A stretch of DNA of 64,000 bases, taken from contig CAXXOZ010000006.1 of assembly GCA_963676435.2 (NCBI GenBank), positions 62,001-126,000 of the forward strand. The letters are read 5' to 3'. Both the position numbers and the translations under genes were made by a program. This DNA comes from CAXXOZ01 sp963676435 (GTDB lineage: Bacteria > Bacillota > Clostridia > Lachnospirales > Lachnospiraceae). Below are positions 26,047 through 35,897 of the stretch, piece by piece; the first letter of the stretch is position 1, and every line of letters starts with the position of its first letter. The notes under the pieces are model-generated. The model made no database searches. It was not told the DNA's origin and worked only from the letters and a program-made list of their open reading frames with translations.

Positions 26047-26589
26047 ATGTCAAAATATGTATGTTCAGTTTGTGGTTATGTTCATGAAGGGGATCAGGCT
26101 CCAGAAAAATGTCCTGTATGTAATGCAACAGCAGATAAATTCAAAGTACAGGATTCAGATATGGCTTGGGCTGCCGAGCATGTAGTAGGAGTAGGTAAAG
26201 ATGTACCTGCTGATATCAAACAAGGATTAATCGATAACTTTAACGGAGAGTGTACAGAAGTTGGAATGTACCTTGCAATGGCTAGAGTTGCTTTTAGAGA
26301 AGGATATGCAGAGATTGGAGCATATTGGGAAAAAGCTGCTTATGAAGAAGCAGAACATGCTGCTAAATTTGCAGAACTTTTAGGCGAAGTTGTTACTGAT
26401 TCTACAAAGAAAAATCTTGAAATGAGAGTTGCAGCAGAAAATGGAGCAACTATGGGTAAAACAGAATTAGCTAAAAGAGCTAAAGAAGAAAATCTTGATG
26501 CAATTCATGACACAGTACATGAAATGGCAAGAGACGAAGCAAGACATGGAAAAGCTTTTAAAGGCTTATTAGAAAGATATTTTGGGTAA
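26047..26589 (+). CDS. Reverse rubrerythrin (peroxide reductase)
   Basis: The 180-residue protein has the rubredoxin-like domain first (residues 1-36, CSVCGYVHEGDQAPEKCPVC with two CxxC pairs). The ferritin-like diiron domain follows (about 50-180; ECTEVGMYLAMARVA, EEAEHAAKFAELLGE, DEARHGKAFKGLLERYFG). In classical rubrerythrin the order is the opposite, so this is the reverse form known as a strong peroxide and oxygen reductase in Clostridium. It takes electrons from NADH through rubredoxin-type carriers. A PerR box and a perfect AGGAGG site indicate stress-inducible, high-level expression. A terminator follows. Confidence 0.94.
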   Translation: MSKYVCSVCGYVHEGDQAPEKCPVCNATADKFKVQDSDMAWAAEHVVGVGKDVPADIKQGLIDNFNGECTEVGMYLAMARVAFREGYAEIGAYWEKAAYEEAEHAAKFAELLGEVVTDSTKKNLEMRVAAENGATMGKTELAKRAKEENLDAIHDTVHEMARDEARHGKAFKGLLERYFG

Positions 26590-26616
26590 TACATAATAAA
26601 ATAGTTTTACAATATT

Positions 26617-26650
26617 CGGGGTGTATGAAAATCATACCCCCCGTTTTTAT
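26617..26650 (+). terminator. Terminator after reverse rubrerythrin
   Basis: GGGGTGTATG and CATACCCCCC form a GC-rich stem around AAAAT, followed by GTTTTTATT. It separates the gene from convergent glgP. Confidence 0.85.
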
Positions 26651-26667
26651 TCTATATAGACTCCAAA

Positions 26668-29133
26668 CTATTCTAGTTCAACCTTTATCTTACTCAATTT
26701 CCATATGTCATCAACATACTCCTGAACAGTCCTGTCAGACGAAAACTTGCCTGAATTGCTAATATTTATTATGGCGGACCTCGCCCAACCCGACCTGTTT
26801 CTATATGCCTCTTCAACCTTTTTATGGGCATCAATATAATCTCTAAAATCTTTCAAAATAAAATATCTATCTGCCATATCTGTTTTCTTTGTATTTAGTA
26901 GTGAGTCGAATAAGTCCCTAAATGTTTCAGAATCATCAGGAGCATAAAATCCGTTTATTAACTGCATTAAAACTTTTCTAATATCTATATCTTTTTTAAA
27001 TATTTCCTCAGGATTGTATCCCCCTTCTTTTTCATATTTAATTACTTCTTCTGATGAGAGGCCAAATACAAATGCATTTTCTTCTCCTACTTCTTCAAAA
27101 ATTTCAACGTTTGCACCGTCATATGTACCAATAGTTAATGCACCATTTAACATAAACTTCATATTACCTGTACCTGATGCTTCTTTACTTGCTGTTGATA
27201 TCTGCTCGCTAACATCTGAGGCTGCAAAAATTATTTCTGCATTTGAGACTCTATAGTTTTCTATAAAAACAACTTTAAGTTTTCCATTAATTGATTTATC
27301 ATTGTTTATTTTTTCTGCAACAGAGTTTATTAGCTTGATAGTGAGTTTAGCTCTTTCATAACCTGCTGCCGCTTTGGCTCCAAATATAAAAGTTCGTGGA
27401 TAAAAATCAATATCTGGATTTTCCCTAATATAATTATATAAATACATTACATGCAAAATATTTAATAATTGTCTTTTATATTCATGCAATCGTTTTACCT
27501 GAACATCAAAAATCGAATTAGGATTTACCTTAATATCATTATGCTCCTCTATGTATTTGGCCAGACGGATTTTATTTTGATATTTGATTTCCATAAACTC
27601 TTCTCTTGCTTTTTCATCATCTGCATATTTTTCAAGTTCTTTTATTTTTGACAAATCAGTAATCCATTTTTTTCCAATTTTATCTGAAACCCATTCTGAA
27701 AGAAAAGGATTAGCATGTAATAAAAATCTCCTTTGAGTGATACCATTAGTTTTGTTATTAAATTTTTCTGGCATAAATTCATAAAAATCTTTTAATTCCT
27801 GAGTTTTTAAAATTTCTGTATGTAACTGTGCAACACCATTTACAGAAAAAACAGTACTTATTGCAAGGTTTGCCATTCTTATCTGTCCGTCGTAAATTAT
27901 TGCCATTTTTTCAATCTTTTCTTTATTTCCGGGATATTTTTTTTGGATGTTTCTAACCATTCTTCGATTTAATTCTTCAATAATCTGATAGCATCTTGGA
28001 AGCATTTTAGAGAACAAATCTACAGGCCATTTTTCAAGGGCTTCACTCATAATAGTATGATTTGTATAGGCACAGCACTTGTTAGTAATATTCCAAGCAT
28101 CTGACCATTCTACTCCATAATCATCTATTAATATTCGCATTAATTCTGAAATTGCAATTGTTGGGTGGGTATCATTTAATTGAAAAATAACCTTCTCAGG
28201 TAAATTTGAAATTTCTTCATGATTATCCATGAATTTATTGACCACTGACTGAAGTGTGGCCGAAACGAAAAAATACTGTTGTTTTAATCTAAGCTCTTTA
28301 CCAGCATAATGTTCATCGCAAGGATATAATACTTCAACAATTGTTTTTGCTAAAGTATTTTGTTCCGTTGCTTTATAATAATCACCTTTATTAAAGGACT
28401 GGAGTTCAAAACTGCTTATCGGTTCTGCACTCCATATCCTTAAAGAGTTAACCACATTATTTTTATAACCTACAATAGGAATATCATATGGTACTGCTTT
28501 TACTGTTTGATAATCTTTTAGTATAAAATGTTCTTTACCTCTCCTGTCCATTTCTACTTCAACATTACCGTAAAATTTAATCTCACATGAATGTTCTTCT
28601 CTTCTAAGCTCAAAAGGATTAGGTTTATTTAACCACTCATCAGGTAACTCCACCTGATCTCCATCCATTATCTGTTGCCTGAACATCCCGTACCTATATC
28701 TTATACCGCATCCAGTAGCTGGGTATCCAATAGTTGCTAGAGAATCTAGAAAACATGCCGCAAGTCTACCAAGACCTCCATTTCCAAGTCCTGGATCTGG
28801 CTCTCTGTCTTCTATAAGGTTTAAATCAAAACCTAACTCATCAATTACTTCTTTTATTTCTTTACATTCTGACAAATTTATTATTATATTTCCTAATAAT
28901 CTTCCCGGCAAAAACTCCATAGATAAATAATACAGCATTCTGACATCTTCATTTTCACAGGTTTTATGAGTTGCTATCCATTCATCCAAAATAATATCCT
29001 TGATAGCAAATGCTACAGCCTGATAAACTTCAACTTGCGATGCCTCTTCTAGTTCCTTTCCAGAAACCATTCTCGTATAATCATATATTTTGTTTTTAAA
29101 ATCCTTCTTTGAAAATGCCGGTCTCTTTGCCAT
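26668..29133 (-). CDS. glgP: Glycogen/starch/maltodextrin phosphorylase
   Basis: The 821-residue enzyme releases glucose-1-phosphate from alpha-1,4-glucans using pyridoxal phosphate. The PLP-lysine signature EASGTGNMKFMLNGALTIGT lies near 660, with DGANVEI right after it. LGNGGLGRLAACFLDSLATI (near 115), NDTHPTIAISELMRILID (near 320) and VKRLHEYKRQLLNILH (near 550) complete the pattern. Length is full. It begins 22 bases after the ileS stop with a GGGAGGAG ribosome site and no terminator between, so it is probably transcribed from the T-box promoter of ileS. It fits with malQ elsewhere in the window in glucan breakdown. Confidence 0.96.
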   Translation of the reverse strand: MAKRPAFSKKDFKNKIYDYTRMVSGKELEEASQVEVYQAVAFAIKDIILDEWIATHKTCENEDVRMLYYLSMEFLPGRLLGNIIINLSECKEIKEVIDELGFDLNLIEDREPDPGLGNGGLGRLAACFLDSLATIGYPATGCGIRYRYGMFRQQIMDGDQVELPDEWLNKPNPFELRREEHSCEIKFYGNVEVEMDRRGKEHFILKDYQTVKAVPYDIPIVGYKNNVVNSLRIWSAEPISSFELQSFNKGDYYKATEQNTLAKTIVEVLYPCDEHYAGKELRLKQQYFFVSATLQSVVNKFMDNHEEISNLPEKVIFQLNDTHPTIAISELMRILIDDYGVEWSDAWNITNKCCAYTNHTIMSEALEKWPVDLFSKMLPRCYQIIEELNRRMVRNIQKKYPGNKEKIEKMAIIYDGQIRMANLAISTVFSVNGVAQLHTEILKTQELKDFYEFMPEKFNNKTNGITQRRFLLHANPFLSEWVSDKIGKKWITDLSKIKELEKYADDEKAREEFMEIKYQNKIRLAKYIEEHNDIKVNPNSIFDVQVKRLHEYKRQLLNILHVMYLYNYIRENPDIDFYPRTFIFGAKAAAGYERAKLTIKLINSVAEKINNDKSINGKLKVVFIENYRVSNAEIIFAASDVSEQISTASKEASGTGNMKFMLNGALTIGTYDGANVEIFEEVGEENAFVFGLSSEEVIKYEKEGGYNPEEIFKKDIDIRKVLMQLINGFYAPDDSETFRDLFDSLLNTKKTDMADRYFILKDFRDYIDAHKKVEEAYRNRSGWARSAIINISNSGKFSSDRTVQEYVDDIWKLSKIKVELE

Positions 29134-29155
29134 AATATAACTCCTCCCGCAATTC

Positions 29156-32100
29156 CTATTTTTCTACTCCTAGTTCTACCTCTTCTCCATTAATATTCCA
29201 TACCTTAGTATAACCCATTAGGTTTCCGAATTCAACATTTTGGGCTAATACCTCAGATTTTATTTCTTCTTCATTTTCTTTAAAAATCTTTTGAACTTTT
29301 TCATTATTATTAACATAAACTGTTATTTTATCCATAACTTCAAAGTCCGCTTCTTTTCTCATTGTTTGAATTTTACTTATTATCTCTCTAACAAAACCTT
29401 CTTCAATAAGTTCTTCAGTTAAGTTTGTATCAAGAACAACTGTAATACCATTATCACTTTCAGAAACATATCCCTCGGTTTGTGCAGTATCGATTAATAA
29501 ATCATCTCTTTCAAGAACAACCTCTCCAGAAGGAAGAGTTAACACTAGCTTCTCAGTTTCGTTTACTTCATCCATAGCTTTATTTCCATCTAGTTCTGAT
29601 AGTGCTGCTCTAATTTCATTTAACTGTTTACCAAATTTCGGACCAACTGTTTTTAACTGTGGTTTAAAACTATAAGATGTAAAATTTCTAACATCATCGG
29701 TAAACTCAACAGTTTTTACATTTAACTCATCAGAAATTATTTCTTTATAAAATTCTGTAAGAGTCCATGGTGCACTAATATGCATTTTGCTGATAGGTTG
29801 TCTATTCTTAATATTTGAAATATTTCTACATGCACGACCCATAACAACAGCTGATAAAAGTTTTTCCATATTATCTTCAAGCTCTTTATCAATAAATATC
29901 GAATCTGAAGCTGGGAAATCACTAAGGTGTATACTTTCAGGAGCCTCTTTATCCACACTTCTTACAAGGTTTTGATAAATATCTTCTGTCATAAAAGGAA
30001 TCATAGGTGCAGCTACTTTACAAGTAGTCACTAACGCAGTATACAAAGTCATATAAGCATTAATTTTATCCTGTTCCATTCCCTTAGCCCAAAAACGCTC
30101 TCTACTTCTTCTAACATACCAGTTACTCATATCATCAACAAAGTCCTGTAAAACCCTACCTGCTTCAGGAATTTTATATGTACTTAGATATTTATCTACT
30201 GACTCTACTACTGTATTCAATTTTGATAAAAGCCACTTATCCATAACAGGTAATTTATCATAGTCTAATGTGTAATCCATTGGATTAAAATCATCAATAT
30301 TTGCATAAAGAACATAGAATGCATATGTATTCCACAATGTGCCCATAAATTTTCTCTGTCCTTCAACAACCGCTCTTCCGTTAAAACGGTTTGGTAGCCA
30401 AGGAGCACTGTTTATATAGAAATACCAACGAATAGCATCCGCTCCATATTCTTCAAGGGCTTCAAAAGGATCTACTGCATTACCTTTTGATTTAGACATT
30501 TTCTGTCCGTTTTCGTCCTGAACATGACCTAAAACTATAACATTCTTATATGGTGCTTTATTAAATATTAAAGTTGATATGGCAAGTAATGAATAAAACC
30601 ATCCTCTTGTCTGGTCAACAGCCTCTGAAATAAAGTCTGCTGGGAACTGTGCTTCAAATAAATCTTTATTTTCAAATGGGTAATGATGCTGTGCAAAAGG
30701 CATAGAACCTGAATCATACCAACAGTCAATAACTTCTGGCACCCTTTTCATTTCCCCACCACATTTTTCACAGGCTATAGTCACTTCATCAATGTAAGGT
30801 CTGTGAAGTTCTACTTCATCAGGACAATTCTTAGAAAGATTTTTTAGTTCTTCAATGCTTCCAATAGAATGCATATGTCCACATTCACATTCCCATACAT
30901 TTAAAGGAGTTCCCCAATAACGGTCTCTACTAATGCCCCAGTCCTGAACATTTTCTAACCAGTCACCAAAACGACCTTTACCAATAGTTTCTGGTATCCA
31001 GTTTATTGTATTATTATTTCTTATTAAATCCTCTTTTATTGCAGTCATTTTAATAAACCATGATTCGCGAGCATAATAAATTAAAGGTGTATCACATCTC
31101 CAACAATGTGGATAACTATGCTCATAATCAGGTGCAGCGTGAAGAAGTTCTCTTCCCTCTAAGTCTGTTAAAATCGGTTTATCCGCAGTTTTACAAAATA
31201 CTCCTTCCCATGGAGTTTCAGCAACCATTTCACCTTTTGAGTCCACAAACTGTGGAAATGGTAAGTCATAATTTCTTCCTACCCTTGAATCATCCTCACC
31301 AAATGCAGGAGCTATGTGTACAACACCTGTTCCGTCTGAAAGAGTTACATAGTCGTCAACAGTAACAAAAAATGCTTTTTTATTATATTTTTGAAAGTCA
31401 AATAAAGGTTCATATTCTTTATATTCAAGCTCTTTACCTTTAAATTCCTCTATAATCTCATAATCCCCTTCTAATGTACTTTCTATAAGAGCTTTTGCCA
31501 TGTAATATACATTTCCATCATTCTTTACTTTTACATATGTTTCATCTGGGTTAACACATAACGCAACATTTGAAGGAAGAGTCCAAGGAGTAGTGGTCCA
31601 AGCTAGTATATAAGCCTCTTCATCTTTAGCTTTAAATCTAACGATTGCAGATTTTTCTTTTACATCTTTATACCCCTGCGCAACTTCATGACTTGACAAT
31701 GGAGTTCCACAACGAGGACAATAAGGTACAATCTTATATCCTTTATATAGAAGATCTTTATTCCATATTTCTTTTAACGACCACCAGATTGACTCTATAA
31801 AATTATTATCATATGTAACATATGGATTATCCATGTCTGCCCAAAAACCAACAGTAGAAGAAAAATCTTCCCACATTCCTTTATACTGCCAAACACTCTC
31901 TTTACATTTTTCAATAAATGGAGCTAGACCATAGTTTTCAATCTGCTCTTTACCATCTAGTCCTAAAATTTTCTCAACTTCTATTTCTACAGGCAATCCG
32001 TGAGTATCCCATCCTGCTTTTCTAGGAACCATTTTGCCTTTCATGGTCTGATATCTAGGAATCATATCCTTAATAACTCTTGTGAGTACATGGCCTATAT

Positions 32101-32263
32101 GTGGTTTACCATTTGCGGTAGGTGGACCATCATAAAATGTATATGTTTCATTACCCTGCTTTTCTTCTATACTTTTTTCAAAAATCTGATTGTCTTTCCA
32201 GAATTTTTCAATATTTTTTTCTCTTTCTACAAAATTCAAATTCGTGTCTACTTTGTTATACAT
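29156..32263 (-). CDS. ileS: Isoleucyl-tRNA synthetase, long (IleS2-like) type
   Basis: The 1035-residue class I synthetase charges tRNA-Ile. The HIGH motif appears as PPTANGKPHIGHVL (near 50) and the KMSKS motif as GQKMSKSKGNAVDPF (near 600). The CP1 editing domain contains ILAWTTTPWTLPSNVALCV (near 225) and DGTGVVHIAPAFGEDD. Its length and overall sequence resemble the eukaryote-like type 2 enzymes, which are usually less sensitive to mupirocin than the shorter type 1 enzyme; that property is inferred. Expression is controlled by an upstream T-box. An AGGAGG site precedes the ATG. Confidence 0.96.
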   Translation of the reverse strand: MYNKVDTNLNFVEREKNIEKFWKDNQIFEKSIEEKQGNETYTFYDGPPTANGKPHIGHVLTRVIKDMIPRYQTMKGKMVPRKAGWDTHGLPVEIEVEKILGLDGKEQIENYGLAPFIEKCKESVWQYKGMWEDFSSTVGFWADMDNPYVTYDNNFIESIWWSLKEIWNKDLLYKGYKIVPYCPRCGTPLSSHEVAQGYKDVKEKSAIVRFKAKDEEAYILAWTTTPWTLPSNVALCVNPDETYVKVKNDGNVYYMAKALIESTLEGDYEIIEEFKGKELEYKEYEPLFDFQKYNKKAFFVTVDDYVTLSDGTGVVHIAPAFGEDDSRVGRNYDLPFPQFVDSKGEMVAETPWEGVFCKTADKPILTDLEGRELLHAAPDYEHSYPHCWRCDTPLIYYARESWFIKMTAIKEDLIRNNNTINWIPETIGKGRFGDWLENVQDWGISRDRYWGTPLNVWECECGHMHSIGSIEELKNLSKNCPDEVELHRPYIDEVTIACEKCGGEMKRVPEVIDCWYDSGSMPFAQHHYPFENKDLFEAQFPADFISEAVDQTRGWFYSLLAISTLIFNKAPYKNVIVLGHVQDENGQKMSKSKGNAVDPFEALEEYGADAIRWYFYINSAPWLPNRFNGRAVVEGQRKFMGTLWNTYAFYVLYANIDDFNPMDYTLDYDKLPVMDKWLLSKLNTVVESVDKYLSTYKIPEAGRVLQDFVDDMSNWYVRRSRERFWAKGMEQDKINAYMTLYTALVTTCKVAAPMIPFMTEDIYQNLVRSVDKEAPESIHLSDFPASDSIFIDKELEDNMEKLLSAVVMGRACRNISNIKNRQPISKMHISAPWTLTEFYKEIISDELNVKTVEFTDDVRNFTSYSFKPQLKTVGPKFGKQLNEIRAALSELDGNKAMDEVNETEKLVLTLPSGEVVLERDDLLIDTAQTEGYVSESDNGITVVLDTNLTEELIEEGFVREIISKIQTMRKEADFEVMDKITVYVNNNEKVQKIFKENEEEIKSEVLAQNVEFGNLMGYTKVWNINGEEVELGVEK

Positions 32264-32281
32264 ATTTCCTCCTTAAAATGT

Positions 32282-32526
32282 AAAAAAAATCTTCGTCCGT
32301 AAAAGGACGAAGAATATAATTTCTCGTGTTTAAACCACCTCTTACTACATACCATCATATGCGTCCCCTTAACGTTGGAATAACGTCAGTTCCTACTATT
32401 ATTTCAGACTGCAGCTTAGGAGTGATTTTCTTTCATATTTTAATCATATTCGGCTCTCACCGTCCCGAATTCGCTTTGACTTTCAAATATGCGTACTGTC
32501 TCCATCATTGCCTTTAAAAATTTATT
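32282..32526 (-). promoter_or_regulatory. T-box riboswitch (isoleucine) upstream of ileS
   Basis: On the minus strand the leader shows stem I beginning GGCAATGATGGAGACAGTA, a GTGAGAGCC motif, and then AATCACTCC with ATC as the likely specifier codon for isoleucine. The T-box sequence AGAGGTGGTTTAAACACGAG follows (near 32340-32320). The expression platform is a terminator with stem CTTCGTCC/GGACGAAG (32291-32312) and a T-run. Uncharged tRNA-Ile would stabilise the antiterminator and allow ileS transcription. The 245-nt leader also holds no credible ORF. Confidence 0.92.
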
Positions 32527-32534
32527 TGTTAAGA

Positions 32535-32563
32535 ATTATACTGTTTAAAATGATGGTTGTCAA
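32535..32563 (-). promoter_or_regulatory. Sigma-A promoter of the T-box/ileS unit
   Basis: Minus-strand TTGACA (32563-32558) and TATAAT (32540-32535) are perfect hexamers with a 17-bp spacer, just upstream of the T-box. Confidence 0.85.
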
Positions 32564-32592
32564 GGTTTGTGAGGTTTTAAGTATTTTTGCTT

Positions 32593-33699
32593 TTAATATA
32601 AACTAAAATTTTCTTTATTCATCTTTTTGGCTTCATCTAGGAGTATCTTATTTTTCATATTGGTTTCCCCAAATTCAACACCTGTATACATTATTTTACT
32701 ACAATTACTCATTAATTCAAAAGCTCTATTATAAGTCTCTTCCCCTATAGGAAAAAAAGCTTTTTCTGAAACAACTTCTATTGCTAAATCTTTTGCTACT
32801 TGATAATCTAAATCGTTACCATGAATAACTCCAGTATAAAAAGGAATACTCTTTTTTTGTAGCTCTCTAAATATGTGTATGCCTGTTCCACCGCCTGCAA
32901 CCACAAATAAATCTGGAATCCCCTCATGCCTAGGCAATTCCACACTTCCAAAATACATATTGTAAGTACCGTTACTAATGTCATATAAATTTGTAATGGT
33001 ATCCTTATTAAAAATTTCTAAAGTATTACCATAGCCTGTTATATATTCACCTTTAACACACATTATTCTATCTGAAATCTTTTGAGCCAGATCTATTTCA
33101 TGTAGCGACATTATTACAACAATATTTTTCTTCTTTGCCATATCTCTTAAAATATCTAAGAGCTCAAGTTTATGTCTAATATCCAAAAATGAAGTAGGTT
33201 CATCCAAAACAATTACTTCTGGTTCCTGGCATATTGCTCGAGCAAGTAGTATTCTCTGCTTTTGTCCATCACTTAAAGTCACAAAATCTCTATCTTTAAA
33301 TTCATAAACATGAACCATTTCCATAGCTTCTTTAACTTTTATATTGTCTTCCTCACTTAAAATACCCAAAGTTCCTGTATAAGGATGTCTCCCTGTTGCA
33401 ACCATATCGTAGCCAGTCATCAACTCAGGCTTTAAACGATCTGTTAAAACTACTGAAACTTTTTTAGATAATTTTTTATATGAAATAGCATCTATTTGAG
33501 TCTTATCTATATAAACAGTGCCACCTAATTTTTTCAAATGCTTTGTTATACTTTTCAAAATAGTTGACTTTCCTGCCCCATTAGGGCCTATTAGAGTCAA
33601 TATCTCACCTCGATTAACAGAAATATCTATATCCTTAATCAAAGGTTTTCCATCATATCCAACGACTAAAGAATCCGTTCTAAAATAATAATCACTCAT
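32593..33699 (-). CDS. Cobalamin-type ABC importer ATPase with extra C-terminal domain
   Basis: I place the start at 33699 (MSDYYFRTDSLVVGY), four bases after the permease stop and behind AAAGAGG; the longer frame starts inside the permease without a ribosome site. This gives 368 residues. The ATPase part (about 1-245) has GPNGAGKST, LSDGQKQRILLARAI and VIVLDEPTSFLD. An additional domain of about 105 residues follows (about 260-368), beginning PDLFVVAGGGTGIHIFREL, a glycine-rich nucleotide-fold-like start. The usual BtuD/FecE protein stops near 255, so the extension is unusual; its role is unknown. It is the last gene of the B12-riboswitch operon. Confidence 0.9.
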   Translation of the reverse strand: MSDYYFRTDSLVVGYDGKPLIKDIDISVNRGEILTLIGPNGAGKSTILKSITKHLKKLGGTVYIDKTQIDAISYKKLSKKVSVVLTDRLKPELMTGYDMVATGRHPYTGTLGILSEEDNIKVKEAMEMVHVYEFKDRDFVTLSDGQKQRILLARAICQEPEVIVLDEPTSFLDIRHKLELLDILRDMAKKKNIVVIMSLHEIDLAQKISDRIMCVKGEYITGYGNTLEIFNKDTITNLYDISNGTYNMYFGSVELPRHEGIPDLFVVAGGGTGIHIFRELQKKSIPFYTGVIHGNDLDYQVAKDLAIEVVSEKAFFPIGEETYNRAFELMSNCSKIMYTGVEFGETNMKNKILLDEAKKMNKENFSLY

Positions 33700-33703
33700 T
33701 TTT

Positions 33704-34726
33704 CTAACCTCTTTTTCGTTTATTAACAAGCATTACAATAACAACAGGAGCACCGAAAAATGCAGTCACAGTAGATATTGTTAATTCTGTTGGAGAAAAA
33801 GCAACTCTTGCAATCAAATCACAAACTGTACAAAAAACCGCCCCACCTAAAAAAGTAGCAGGAATTACAATTAGTGGTTTAGCTGTTTTTAATGCGATTT
33901 TCATTATATGGGGTACTGCTATTCCAACGAATGAAATAGGACCTGCAAAAGCTGTTACTGCTGCAGATAAAATACTTGAAAGCAATATAAGTATTACTCT
34001 GAAAATCTTAATATTAACCCCCATACTTTGAGCATAGGCCTCACCCAACTGATATGCTCCAATAGTTTTAGACATTCCAAAAACAATCACTCCTGTAATA
34101 AGAATTACTGCCGAGGCAACCGCTACGTCTCCCCAGTCTGTTCCCGAAAAACTTCCCTGAGACCAATTATGAAGATTAACTATATCAGAATCCTGAGCAA
34201 AAGTGATAATAAATTCTGTAATGGCAGAACATATATATCCGATCATAATACCTGCTACTAAAAGCATTCCCATGCCTCGAATTTTTTTAGCTATAATCAT
34301 AACCATTCCCATTGCCAACAATGAACCAATAAAAGCTGATAGTATCATAAAAGCAGAAGACACTCTATTAAAATTTTCTAATGCTATAATAAGTGTAATC
34401 GCAACAAAAAGTTTGGCGCCGGAAGAAATCCCAAGAACATAAGGACCTGCTATAGGATTAGAAAAAAATGTCTGCAATAGAAATCCTGCCAGTGATAAAC
34501 CACCTCCCATAACTGCTGCTGCAATTATTCTTGGTAGTCTGATTTTCCATATAATATTGTACTCCATCACATCCCCTGATCTTGTAAACAATATCTTTAA
34601 TATGTTTTTTATTGAAATATCAACTGTTCCCGAATTAATGTTAATAACTAATACTAGAAATAGTATTAGTATTAGTATTAAAAAAACAAGTTGATATCTA
34701 AAATATTTTGTAAAATTTTTGTTCAT
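33704..34726 (-). CDS. Cobalamin-type ABC importer permease, FecCD/BtuC family
   Basis: The 340-residue membrane protein shows about ten hydrophobic segments, the motif RLPRIIAAAVMGGGLSLAG (near 60) and the coupling region GPISFVGIAVPHIMKIALK near 265. It would pass the ligand of the adjacent binding lipoprotein across the membrane. The operon is headed by a cobalamin riboswitch, so a corrinoid is the most likely cargo. It follows the binding protein by 13 bases and ends within the ribosome site of the ATPase gene. Confidence 0.92.
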   Translation of the reverse strand: MNKNFTKYFRYQLVFLILILILFLVLVININSGTVDISIKNILKILFTRSGDVMEYNIIWKIRLPRIIAAAVMGGGLSLAGFLLQTFFSNPIAGPYVLGISSGAKLFVAITLIIALENFNRVSSAFMILSAFIGSLLAMGMVMIIAKKIRGMGMLLVAGIMIGYICSAITEFIITFAQDSDIVNLHNWSQGSFSGTDWGDVAVASAVILITGVIVFGMSKTIGAYQLGEAYAQSMGVNIKIFRVILILLSSILSAAVTAFAGPISFVGIAVPHIMKIALKTAKPLIVIPATFLGGAVFCTVCDLIARVAFSPTELTISTVTAFFGAPVVIVMLVNKRKRG

Positions 34727-34739
34727 AATAATATTACTC

Positions 34740-35897
34740 TCAGTCTATTTTATAAAAATACATTAAATCCATTTCATCTTCAGGGACTCCCGATATTATT
34801 TGGTATATTTCCCATGTTACATCGGCTAGTTTTGTCGTAGATTGATAAATATTCTCGTTAGTTCCCCAAACATTTCCTTCTTTAACAGCTTTAAATTCTA
34901 AAAAAAGGTCACTTTTATCTAATAAATCTTCCATGTCTTTTACACTATTATCAATGGTTCCATTGTAAAAAATCAAATCAGCATCTTTTCCACTTGCATA
35001 TAATTCTTCCATACCAATAGTTGTAGTTGAATTGTTTTTTTCAGGATCACCCAAATTTTCAAATATATAATTTCCACCAGCCATTTGAATCATTTTGGTA
35101 ACATAATCATCTGAGTTTCTGGCAACAACTCCACCTGTTGAGTTTACATAAAAAAACAAAGTGCTTATACCTGCATTATCTACATTTTCAAGCCTTTCCA
35201 TTATTTCAATTTGTGTATCAAAAAAATCATAGGCTATATCTTCTTTATCTAATAAAACCGAGTACAGTTTTATCCATTCAGTTCTACCTAAAGGATGACT
35301 CTCAGAACTAGATAAATCTACTAAAACATTTATTCCTAATTCTTCCAATTTTTCCTGCACCTCTGGTTTATGATAAATCATTGTAGATTGTATAGAAAGA
35401 CTACAACCTTCTGAAAGTAAGAGTTCATAATCAGGTTCACTATATTTTCCTGCATAAAGTATGTTTCCCTCTTCCATTTCTTCTACAGCTTCAGGAATAG
35501 AATAATTTTCCTTCCTCGTACCTGTTAATCTAATAGAAGAAAGTGCATCTAGTTCTACGAAAGAACACATTTCAGCTGTAGCAACCAAATAAATATCCTC
35601 TATTGGCTGCTTTAAAACTGTCATTGAGGAAGGAATATTTGCTGGAACTTCCTTTCCTTCTGGTACAACTAGAAATTTATCACCGCTTACTAAATCAATT
35701 AATGCGTATCCATCATTATAATAATCCACACTAAAATTCTGAGCATATTCTATATCCATGCTCTCTTTATAAACCAAACCTTCTATTTCAGTATAACCTT
35801 CCTCATTGCTATTAGAACTAGAGCAACCTGAAAGAATATAGCATCCAATCAATAAAACTGACATCGCTAAATATTTAACTCTTCTAATCTGCTTCAT
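34740..35897 (-). CDS. Substrate-binding lipoprotein of the B12-regulated importer
   Basis: The 385-residue protein has a lipoprotein signal peptide with lipobox LSGC (Cys25) and then a helical-backbone binding-protein fold: SSIRLTGTRKENYSIPEAV, GNILYAGKYSEPDYELLLSEG, HPLGRTEWIKLYSVLLDKE and AGGNYIFENLGDPEKN. The AGGNY(I/V)F stretch and the GRTEWIK segment are typical of iron-complex/cobalamin (BtuF-like) receptors. It overlaps the preceding surface-protein gene by 14 bases. The ligand is inferred from the riboswitch and FecCD partner. Confidence 0.9.
   Translation of the reverse strand: MKQIRRVKYLAMSVLLIGCYILSGCSSSNSNEEGYTEIEGLVYKESMDIEYAQNFSVDYYNDGYALIDLVSGDKFLVVPEGKEVPANIPSSMTVLKQPIEDIYLVATAEMCSFVELDALSSIRLTGTRKENYSIPEAVEEMEEGNILYAGKYSEPDYELLLSEGCSLSIQSTMIYHKPEVQEKLEELGINVLVDLSSSESHPLGRTEWIKLYSVLLDKEDIAYDFFDTQIEIMERLENVDNAGISTLFFYVNSTGGVVARNSDDYVTKMIQMAGGNYIFENLGDPEKNNSTTTIGMEELYASGKDADLIFYNGTIDNSVKDMEDLLDKSDLFLEFKAVKEGNVWGTNENIYQSTTKLADVTWEIYQIISGVPEDEMDLMYFYKID

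Noticed and set aside
32326..32517. 63-codon plus-strand ORF
   Set aside because: It is the complement of the ileS T-box leader.
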